From NCBI GenBank assembly GCA_947577075.1, contig CANPTW010000003.1, positions 1 to 64,000 on the forward strand: 64,000 nucleotides of DNA. The letters are read 5' to 3'. A program made the position numbers and the translations under genes. Source of the stretch: an uncultured Oscillibacter sp. (GTDB lineage Bacteria; Bacillota; Clostridia; Oscillospirales; Oscillospiraceae). Positions 58,948 to 64,000 of this stretch are shown here, piece by piece. Position 1 is the stretch's first letter. Every line of letters starts with the position of its first letter. The notes under the pieces were generated by a model. The model was given only the letters and a program-made list of their open reading frames with translations. It was not told the DNA's origin and ran no database searches.

Positions 58948-59976
58948 TCAAATCTCCTTCCAGCACTGCGGATCGGCGGCGTAGAAATTTCCGGTCTTTC
59001 CGGCGGCCACGGCGGGGCAGCCCCGGCACCAGGCCGCCAGCTCGCACCGGGCGCACTTCTCAAACTTCTCATAGTCCCGGTACTCCTCCATCCGGCAGAC
59101 CCACACGTCGGCCAGCCGGTCCTGGAATACGCTGCCCACCCGGCTGTTTTGGACCCGGCGGCAGGCGTAGATGTCCCCGGTGGGCAGAATGGTCAAATGG
59201 CAGTTTCCGCAGCTGCACCCGCCGTAGGTCATGCCGTCCTCTGCGGCGTCGGGGATTTTGAACGCGCCGGTTTCGTACTCGTACAGCGTCCAGAGGTGGT
59301 CCTTCTTGTTGAAGTACGTCTCGCAGCCCGCCGCTTCATATTCCTTAAATTTTTTGTCGCAGGTTTCTAGCAGCTCCCGGTAGCGCAGGGGCGTGACGTC
59401 CGTGTCCTTCTCCCCGCTGGTGGGGCAGTAGCGGGCGAAGGCAAATACGTCCGCCTTGTGCGCCACCGCCGTGTCGAGGATGGCGGGAACCTCGTCGATG
59501 TTCGCGCCGGAGACGGTGGTCATGATGACCGCCCGGATGCCCGCCTGTTTGAGGAGGCCGATTTTCTCCAGGGTGACGTCGAAGGAGCCGGGCTTGCGGA
59601 ACCAGTCGTGGGTCTTTTGCATGCCGTCCAGGGAAAGCTGGTATTTTTCGCAGCCAAAGCCCTTTAGCCGCCGGCAGACCTCGTCCGTCAGGTGGAAGGG
59701 ATTGCCCAGAATGGTGAAGGGGACGCCGTGCTCCTTCAGCAGCCCCAGCAGCTTCCAGAAATCCGGGTGGAGAATGGGGTCCCCGCCGGTGATGTAGAAG
59801 TAGGGCAGGCGGTTATAGACCTTGCAGAAGTCCAGGCAGTTGTAAAAGGTATCCTGCATCTGGGGCCAGGTCATGGCGTCCGGAGCCTTGCAGGCGTCCT
59901 CGGAAAAGATGTAGCAGTGCTTGCACCGCTGGTCGCACTCGTCGGTAATGTGCCATTGAAAAGAGAAGTATTCCAT
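58948..59976 (-). CDS. Radical SAM/SPASM peptide maturase (ACGX system type)
   Basis: 342 residues. The SAM-cluster motif is CDQRCKHC (C14, C18, C21) in the TIM-barrel part, with YITGGDP and QLSLDG following. The C-terminal SPASM region (about 255-342) has seven or more cysteines for two auxiliary clusters (CSCGNC, YACRR, CARC, WCRGCP, CW). Such enzymes crosslink or modify Cys/Ala-rich precursors. The start at 59976 has AGGAGG upstream. The precursor gene lies 122 bases before it. I recall a TIGRFAM class named rSAM/SPASM, ACGX system that fits, but this was not checked. Confidence 0.9.
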   Translation of the reverse strand: MEYFSFQWHITDECDQRCKHCYIFSEDACKAPDAMTWPQMQDTFYNCLDFCKVYNRLPYFYITGGDPILHPDFWKLLGLLKEHGVPFTILGNPFHLTDEVCRRLKGFGCEKYQLSLDGMQKTHDWFRKPGSFDVTLEKIGLLKQAGIRAVIMTTVSGANIDEVPAILDTAVAHKADVFAFARYCPTSGEKDTDVTPLRYRELLETCDKKFKEYEAAGCETYFNKKDHLWTLYEYETGAFKIPDAAEDGMTYGGCSCGNCHLTILPTGDIYACRRVQNSRVGSVFQDRLADVWVCRMEEYRDYEKFEKCARCELAAWCRGCPAVAAGKTGNFYAADPQCWKEI

Positions 59977-60020
59977 GTGGTCCTCCTTGGAATTCGTGGG
60001 TTTTGGCTGCGGAACGCGCT

Positions 60021-60054
60021 CCCGAAAAGCGGAAACGGCGTTCCGCTTTTCGGG
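60021..60054 (-). terminator. Strong hairpin between precursor and maturase genes
   Basis: Perfect 14-bp stem (CCCGAAAAGCGGAA / TTCCGCTTTTCGGG) with a 6-base loop, without a long T-run. It could attenuate transcription so that more precursor than enzyme is made, or protect the precursor message. Confidence 0.6.
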
Positions 60055-60098
60055 GACGCGTCCCCTTGGGCGTTCCCGGGGGGACGCGCCCGGCGCGC

Positions 60099-60266
60099 TT
60101 ACCGCTTGCCGCCGGCGCCGCAGGCAGAGCCGCAGGCCGTGGGCTTGGGGTCGGAAGCGCCGCAGGCGCTGGGCTTCTTGTCTCCCGCGCCGCAGGCGGT
60201 TCCGCAGGCGGCGGCGGGGGCGGCGTGGGCGCCGGTGCTCCACCCGATCAGATTTTTCAGTGCCAT
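60099..60266 (-). CDS. ACGX-repeat RiPP precursor peptide
   Basis: 55 residues. A short leader with a hydrophobic patch (MALKNLIGWSTGAHAAPAAA) is followed by a core of ACG(T/A/S) repeats: ACGTACGAGDKKPSACGASD, then PKPTACGSACGAGGKR. There are five Cys, each in an Ala-Cys-Gly setting. AGGAGG lies 8 bases before the ATG. The gene sits directly upstream of a radical SAM/SPASM gene, so it is its likely substrate. Usual gene finders may skip it. It probably yields a thioether-bridged or otherwise crosslinked peptide. Product and role unknown. Confidence 0.88.
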   Translation of the reverse strand: MALKNLIGWSTGAHAAPAAACGTACGAGDKKPSACGASDPKPTACGSACGAGGKR

Positions 60267-60320
60267 GTGAGATTCCTCCTGTTGTATGTATGTCCGCCGG
60301 GAGTTCCCGGCCGCAATAGA

Positions 60321-60349
60321 ATCCTAACACCTGAGGGGGCGGCCCACAA
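60321..60349 (-). promoter_or_regulatory. Candidate promoter of the ACGX operon
   Basis: Minus-strand TTGTGG and TAGGAT with a 17-base spacer, about 55 bases before the precursor start. A weak match, as expected for a regulated promoter. Confidence 0.45.
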
Positions 60350-60370
60350 GTACGCACCTTTTTTTTACCT

Positions 60371-60388
60371 GGTTACCTTTTTGTAACC
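60371..60388. promoter_or_regulatory. Palindromic operator candidate in the divergent HxlR/ACGX region
   Basis: GGTTAC and GTAACC arms separated by 6 bases. It lies 6 bases upstream of the hxlR-type -35 and about 21 bases upstream of the ACGX -35. Further GTAC/TACC elements flank it. A likely binding site for the dimeric HxlR protein. Confidence 0.55.
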
Positions 60389-60394
60389 CGCTCC

Positions 60395-60423
60395 TTGACA
60401 GGGAATCGGGATTGCACTATAAT
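60395..60423 (+). promoter_or_regulatory. Consensus promoter of the HxlR gene
   Basis: TTGACA, 17 bases, TATAAT: exact consensus, 40 bases before the start codon. Confidence 0.85.
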
Positions 60424-60463
60424 TCGCGTGTAACAGCCTGTTTTGATGCATGGGAGGATTTTT

Positions 60464-60787
60464 ATGCGGACCAAGGAGGAACTGCCCGCCTGCCCGGTGG
60501 CTACCACCGTGGCGCTGATCGGGAGCAAGTGGAAGCTGCTGATTATCCGGAACCTGCTGGGCCGCCCCTGGCGGTTCAACGAGCTTCGGAGGGACCTGGA
60601 GGGCATCAGCCAGAAGAGCCTGACGGACAGCCTCCGCTCCATGGAGGAGGACGGCCTCGTCACCCGCACGGTCTATCCGGAGGTGCCGCCCCGGGTGGAG
60701 TACGCCCTCAGTGAGCTGGGGGAATCCATGCGGCCCATTTTGGACGCGATGGAGCTGTGGGGGGCGGATTACAGCCGGCGCTGCTGA
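60464..60787 (+). CDS. HxlR-family redox-type transcriptional regulator
   Basis: 107 residues. Opens MRTKEELPACPVATTVALIG with the N-terminal Cys10 in the place used for thiol sensing by YodB/HypR-type members. The winged helix includes SKWKLLIIRNLLGRPWRFNEL and QKSLTDSLRSMEEDGLV. HxlR proteins bind palindromes as dimers and often respond to quinones, aldehydes or disulphide stress. Divergent from the ACGX/ADP-ribosylation operon with a shared palindrome, so it probably controls it. GGGAGG lies 7 bases before the ATG at 60464. Confidence 0.92.
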   Translation: MRTKEELPACPVATTVALIGSKWKLLIIRNLLGRPWRFNELRRDLEGISQKSLTDSLRSMEEDGLVTRTVYPEVPPRVEYALSELGESMRPILDAMELWGADYSRRC

Positions 60788-60813
60788 AAAAGGTCCGCCG
60801 GGTTCTTTTCTGC

Positions 60814-60836
60814 GCGGCGCTGTTTTACAGCGCCGC
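60814..60836. terminator. Terminator after the HxlR gene
   Basis: Perfect 10-bp stem (GCGGCGCTGT / ACAGCGCCGC) with a TTT loop, 27 bases past the stop. Confidence 0.65.
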
Positions 60837-60930
60837 CAGCCGCGTAAGCGCCTTCCTGTGCGGGAATCGCCGGGGCGCAATGCGCCCCGGCGGCGCGGCT
60901 CCTGCCGGGCGGAAGCGCATGTCCTGACAG

Positions 60931-60977
60931 CAGAAATACCGGGATTCTGGGTTTTCCCATGAATCCCGGTATTTCTG
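60931..60977. other. Very long perfect hairpin between convergent genes
   Basis: CAGAAATACCGGGATTC pairs with GAATCCCGGTATTTCTG (17 bp). The stem continues as TGGG/CCCA with a TTTT loop and a single bulged T, giving 21 base pairs in 47 bases. It lies between the convergent HxlR gene and the gene ending at 61022. It may be a bidirectional terminator, although it lacks a T-run, or a small structured RNA. Confidence 0.55.
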
Positions 60978-61021
60978 CGCAAAGGGGAAGCGGTTCCGCT
61001 CACGGCGCACAGCCGCGGGAG

Positions 61022-61588
61022 CTATTCCAGCTGGGTAAAGACGCTGTGCCCCTTTCGGTATGCGTCGTTGTCCTTCTCACCCAGCTCCCGCTCCACTTGG
61101 GCCAGCTGCCGTTCCAGATTCCGGATTCCGGCCTCGTCGGTTTCGGCGCCGAGCTGCTGCTCCAGCTCCTGCCGCTTCCTTTTCAGCTGTTCAATCTCCC
61201 GGTCCACCCGGTCGGTATTGCAGACGCAGCGCTCCTCCTTTTCCTCCTTCGGGCCCGCCGCCTCCCGATTCGGCGCGGGCTCCTCCGCCCGGGGGGCGTC
61301 CGCATCCGGCGTTTTCCCGCCGGACCCATCTCCCGGCCCTTCAGGGGCGTCCGCCGTCCGCTCCGGGTCGTCGAAATAAATCTTGGGCCGTCCGTCCTCG
61401 TCCCTGCCCATCCAATAGCGGCCAAAGGGTTCGCGGGTTTGCTCCGGGACGTATTCGTCCGTCACAGGCTTTAACGGGCGTTCCGGGGCCTCCGCCCCGG
61501 GCGTTTGGACCTTGGGCGCGCCAAGCGCCCTCTCCGCCGCGGCCGGCGGCCGGACCGCGCCGGGATTCGTACCAGAAACAGGCGTCAT
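61022..61588 (-). CDS. Acidic coiled-coil protein of unknown function (Oscillospiraceae-type)
   Basis: 188 residues, no signal peptide. The first half is Pro/Ala/Glu-rich and disordered in look. A conserved-looking block DEYVPEQTREPFGRYWMGRD and PKIYFDDPE lies near 65-100. A CVCN pair (about 140) precedes a C-terminal coiled coil (about 145-180, REIEQLKRKRQELEQQLGAE). I recall similar hypothetical proteins in this bacterial family but no function. GGAGG precedes the ATG at 61588. The promoter carries direct repeats that match those of the LytTR regulator gene, so it is a likely regulon member. Confidence 0.8.
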   Translation of the reverse strand: MTPVSGTNPGAVRPPAAAERALGAPKVQTPGAEAPERPLKPVTDEYVPEQTREPFGRYWMGRDEDGRPKIYFDDPERTADAPEGPGDGSGGKTPDADAPRAEEPAPNREAAGPKEEKEERCVCNTDRVDREIEQLKRKRQELEQQLGAETDEAGIRNLERQLAQVERELGEKDNDAYRKGHSVFTQLE

Positions 61589-61708
61589 AGATCGTTCCTC
61601 CTTGAAAAAATGTGCGGAGCATGAAGCCGAGGGACCGGACCCCGCCGGGGGCGGCAGTCCCATCGGCCGTTTGCGGAAATGGCCGGGTCACGGCCTCCCG
61701 GCTTTTAC

Positions 61709-61737
61709 AGTCTACCGGCCCGAGCCTGCCGGTTCAA
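61709..61737 (-). promoter_or_regulatory. Promoter of the coiled-coil protein gene
   Basis: Minus-strand TTGAAC (61732-61737) and TAGACT (61709-61714), 17-base spacer. LytTR-type repeats start 6 bases upstream of the -35. Confidence 0.6.
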
Positions 61738-61743
61738 TGGGTT

Positions 61744-61776
61744 TGTATTGAAATGCTTCCTGGGTGTCATGAAATG
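61744..61776 (-). promoter_or_regulatory. LytTR-type direct repeats, copy 1
   Basis: TGTATTGAAATG (61744-61755) and TGTCATGAAATG (61765-61776), written on the plus strand, 21 bases apart start to start. The same pair, spacing and position relative to a -35 occur at 63901-63933. LytTR regulators are known to bind two direct repeats on one helix face. Confidence 0.7.
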
Positions 61777-61824
61777 CCCGCGGCGGTCCGGGAGCGCTTT
61801 TGCGGAAATCCCGCCGGTCCTTTC

Positions 61825-63126
61825 TCAGCAGGTTTGGGACCCGTCCCGACAATCCGGAGGCGCGACGTTCAGCAGCACGCTCAAATAAAAGCGCCCTCCG
61901 TGTTTTTCCGCCAGCACCGCCCCGCGGTACTTTTCCGCCACCGCTTTGATGTTGGAAAGCCCGGTCCCCGCCGGGGGCGGGGGTCCCTCCGGGCAGGTGT
62001 TCTCAAAGACCAGCATATAAAAGTCCCCCTGCCGCTCCCCGCTGATGCGGACGGCCCCGGCTCCGGCGCCGGAGCGGCAGGCGGCGATGGCGTTGTCCAG
62101 GGCGTTGGCGAAGAGCACGCACAGGTCAAAGTCGTCGATCCCGCAGGGCGTGGGCAGGACCAGGGAAACCTCCGCCGCGATTTCCTTCGCCAGGCCCAGC
62201 TTCTCTCCCAACAGGATGTCCACCACCGGGTTGCCGGTCTGATAGGGGAAGGACAGGGCTTCCGAGACGGTTTCCAGCTTGTCCAGATACGCTCTGCCCT
62301 CCTCCAGCCTTCCGCTTCTGAGCAAACCGTCCAAAACGGACAGATGATTTTGGATGTCGTGGCGGAAGGATTTTGTCCGCTCGTAGCGGGCCCGGGCTTC
62401 CGCAATATAAACCTTTTGCGCATGGGCCGCCTGGGTCAGCGACCGCACCTCCGCCTGGGCCTGAAAGCCCCGGCAGAGGTGGCGGTAAGCGTACAGGGTG
62501 CAGAGCAGCGCCGCCAGCCCCATGACTTGCAGAAGCAGCAGCGTGCCGTGCCGGCCCACCTCCGCCGGGGAAACCCTGGGGACCAAAACGCTGTAGGCGG
62601 TTTGAAGGATATAGAGCTCCGCGGCAAAGAAGAACAGGCCGGGAAACAGCAAAAGCCCAATATAGGGTGTCTGGCTGTCCTCCGTCCAAGTCAGAAGCTT
62701 CAATACGGCGCGGTAACAGCAGATGCAAAGCCCGAAGAAAAGAATCTGGGCCGCCGAAAGAAGCAGATACAGCAGCGGACTTCCGATAAAACGGGGGAAG
62801 AGCGCCGCTTCCACAGAGTTGACGACGCCGAAGGAGATCTGCGAAACATAGAAGGCCAGAACGGCGGCCAGCCAGGAAACCGGCGGCCGGATTCCCATTC
62901 CAAAGCGGCCGACGGCATACAATGCGAGCACGCCCATGCCGACGGGGAGGATTCCGCCGAGGGCAAGCCGGACCGAGACAAGCTGAAGCATGCCCAAAAG
63001 GAGAAGGTAGACGGCGGCGTGCCGCGGCTTTGGCCGCCTCCCCGTGAGGCGGCCGACAAAGCGCATGTGCATCACGCCCTGCCCCGCGAGACAGAGGCCG
63101 TCCAGAAACAGCGTGAACCAGCCCAT
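61825..63126 (-). CDS. GHKL-type sensor histidine kinase (AgrC-like)
   Basis: 433 residues. Six or seven membrane helices (about 1-210) form the sensor. The kinase part has the phospho-acceptor region SFRHDIQNHLSVLDGLL, the N-box VLFANALDNAIAACRS and the G-box GTGLSNIKAV, as in AgrC/ComD-like kinases that often sense peptides. It starts 1 base after the response-regulator gene, so the two are translated together. No AgrB/AgrD-type peptide genes were seen nearby. Confidence 0.92.
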   Translation of the reverse strand: MGWFTLFLDGLCLAGQGVMHMRFVGRLTGRRPKPRHAAVYLLLLGMLQLVSVRLALGGILPVGMGVLALYAVGRFGMGIRPPVSWLAAVLAFYVSQISFGVVNSVEAALFPRFIGSPLLYLLLSAAQILFFGLCICCYRAVLKLLTWTEDSQTPYIGLLLFPGLFFFAAELYILQTAYSVLVPRVSPAEVGRHGTLLLLQVMGLAALLCTLYAYRHLCRGFQAQAEVRSLTQAAHAQKVYIAEARARYERTKSFRHDIQNHLSVLDGLLRSGRLEEGRAYLDKLETVSEALSFPYQTGNPVVDILLGEKLGLAKEIAAEVSLVLPTPCGIDDFDLCVLFANALDNAIAACRSGAGAGAVRISGERQGDFYMLVFENTCPEGPPPPAGTGLSNIKAVAEKYRGAVLAEKHGGRFYLSVLLNVAPPDCRDGSQTC

Positions 63127-63127
63127 G

Positions 63128-63841
63128 TCAGGTGCTCCTCTCTTTCATATAGCGCAGAAGGGCCTGGGTCAGCTCCCGTTCCCGCAGCCGGGAGACGGGA
63201 ATACACGCCCCCTGGGGCAGCAGGACCTGCCCGGCCCGGCAGCCGCGCACATAGTCCAGATTGACCAGATAGCTTCGGTGGCACTTGAAAAAGCGCCCGT
63301 CCACCCGCCGCTCCAGATCCTCCAGCTTGCCGTAATAATCGCGCACGGACCCGTCGTTTTTATGGAGATAGACTTTCCGGCCCAATACCTCGCAGTACAC
63401 AATATCGCAGAGGGGGACGACCTCGCAGCCGGTTCCCCGCTGAATGACAAGGTTCTCCGCCGTCCTCTGCTCCAGGGAGCGGAGAAGGCGGTCCATGGTC
63501 CGGTTGAAGCGGGGGCCGTCCAGGGGCTTGAGCAGATAGCCGCGGGCCTCCACGTCGAAGGAGTCGAACACACACTCTTTCAGCGCCGACACAAAGACCA
63601 GCAGGGCGTGATCTCCCCGGCGGCGCAGCAGCCTGGCCGTCTCCATTCCATCCGGCTGTTCCATCCGGATGTCCAGAAAAATCACGTCAAAGCCGCCGCC
63701 GGCGTCCAGCAGGGCGCGGCCGTTGGAAAAGCTGCTGACGGAATAAGCGGTGATGGAATGTCCGTTCATATAGTTTGCAAGACGGCCGGAAAGCTCCTGG
63801 GCCATCCCGGGCTCGTCATCACAGATCGCAAATTTTATCAT
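63128..63841 (-). CDS. LytTR-family response regulator
   Basis: 237 residues. Receiver domain (about 1-120) with ICDDE acidic residues, phospho-Asp in VIFLDIRMEQPDG and a YLLKPLDG switch. C-terminal LytTR DNA-binding domain (about 140-235) with VYCEVLGRKVYLHKNDGSV and FFKCHRSYLVNLDYV. Start taken as ATG at 63841. A GTG four codons upstream is possible. It forms a two-component system with the kinase downstream. Matching direct repeats upstream of its own promoter suggest autoactivation. Confidence 0.93.
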   Translation of the reverse strand: MIKFAICDDEPGMAQELSGRLANYMNGHSITAYSVSSFSNGRALLDAGGGFDVIFLDIRMEQPDGMETARLLRRRGDHALLVFVSALKECVFDSFDVEARGYLLKPLDGPRFNRTMDRLLRSLEQRTAENLVIQRGTGCEVVPLCDIVYCEVLGRKVYLHKNDGSVRDYYGKLEDLERRVDGRFFKCHRSYLVNLDYVRGCRAGQVLLPQGACIPVSRLRERELTQALLRYMKERST

Positions 63842-63887
63842 GTTCGCCACCACGTTTTTCGATCAGCTTAACAGAAGCGGGACCGGG

Positions 63888-63933
63888 AGGTAACCTCCGA
63901 TGTAATGAAATGCCGTTTCTGTGTCATGAAATG
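63888..63933 (-). promoter_or_regulatory. Promoter region and LytTR-type direct repeats, copy 2
   Basis: Plus-strand TGTAATGAAATG (63901-63912) and TGTCATGAAATG (63922-63933), 21 bases apart, end 7 bases from a TTACCT -35 candidate (63888-63893, minus strand). A weak TTAAGC -10 lies 16 bases further down. The geometry equals that at 61744-61776. The last 60 bases of the window hold only a GC-rich inverted repeat. Confidence 0.65.
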
Positions 63934-64000
63934 ATTTTCGGCGCCCGCAAAAAGAGCGGCGGGGCGCTGCTCCGCCGTTCCTCATGAATGACGTTGAAAC

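Noticed and set aside
55736-60266. Classification of the radical SAM locus as the SCIFF/thioether six-cysteine system
   Set aside because: The precursor has five Cys in ACG repeats, not the SCIFF pattern of six Cys in forty-five residues, and the neighbouring genes differ.
61825-63841. Agr-type quorum-sensing locus with AgrB and AgrD
   Set aside because: Only the AgrC-like kinase and LytTR regulator are present. No peptidase or signal-peptide gene was found on either strand nearby.
1-64000. Prophage, integrase or conjugative element
   Set aside because: No integrase, terminase, capsid, relaxase or complete transposase reading frame was seen. Mobile signatures are limited to the short non-coding repeats.
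1-64000. tRNA or rRNA genes
   Set aside because: No cloverleaf with TTCGANNC-type arm or rRNA-like stretch was noticed by eye. A tRNAscan run would settle this.

Overview
The window is high-GC DNA (about 60-65 % by eye) from a spore-forming Firmicute. It holds the mother-cell sporulation pair spoIIGA-sigE, a glmS ribozyme of the Gram-positive type, SLH-domain surface proteins, SirTM/Zn-macrodomain genes and an ACGX-type radical-SAM peptide locus. Together these point to a gut Clostridium relative, most likely Oscillospiraceae (Oscillibacter/Flavonifractor-like). The family assignment is inference. No rRNA, tRNA, CRISPR array, phage or complete insertion sequence was seen.

Layout. 0-5 kb: pepD dipeptidase, a DHH phosphoesterase and an SGNH hydrolase. 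5-14.5 kb (mostly minus): yaaA-HEAT-def operon, two membrane proteins, a TetR repressor with a textbook promoter/operator, an EFR1 ferredoxin-flavodoxin, spoIIGA-sigE with an unusual overlap, a MATE pump and an AraC regulator. 14.6-20 kb (plus): thyA-folA, recG, then a compact unit encoding a secreted DxDxDG-repeat protein, an ECF sigma factor and an RsgI-type anti-sigma. 20-29 kb: ftsK, uppP, mtlD, pgi, a short pyrophosphatase-like gene, and glmS behind its ribozyme. 29.5-34.5 kb: a DeoR-controlled operon for a PTS sugar (regulator, 1-phosphofructokinase-like kinase, mannitol-type EIICBA, L-sorbose-1-phosphate-reductase-like dehydrogenase). 34.6-40 kb: aminotransferase, an autonomous 25-codon ORF, MTA/SAH deaminase plus purine nucleoside phosphorylase, a GNAT protein and an Rrf2 regulator. 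40-50 kb: a carbohydrate locus with a YesM/YesN-like two-component system, a three-gene ABC importer, a phosphohexomutase and a GH94 N,N'-diacetylchitobiose-phosphorylase-like enzyme. 50.6-55.5 kb: a LysR gene followed by an SLH-flavodoxin-cyclophilin-fold surface protein, a MATE pump and a CMD-cupin protein. 55.7-60.8 kb: a six-gene minus-strand unit (ACGX-repeat precursor peptide, radical SAM/SPASM maturase, flavin/ferredoxin protein, MDR oxidoreductase, Zn-macrodomain, SirTM sirtuin) divergent from an HxlR regulator. 61-64 kb: a coiled-coil protein of unknown function and a GHKL kinase/LytTR regulator pair whose two putative target promoters carry matching direct repeats.

Two families of about 160-bp non-coding, MITE-like repeats with terminal inverted repeats are scattered between genes. 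Family A has six more or less full copies and two remnants. Family B has two copies. They lengthen several apparent reading frames artificially, lie against gene ends and carry no coding sequence of their own.

The strongest candidate for an undescribed system is the overlapping RiPP-maturation/ADP-ribosylation operon at 55.7-60.3 kb. Next are the secreted-repeat/ECF-sigma/anti-sigma unit at 18.4-20.0 kb and the LytTR regulon at 61-64 kb. All functional statements rest on reading the sequence and remembered family features. No database search was run.
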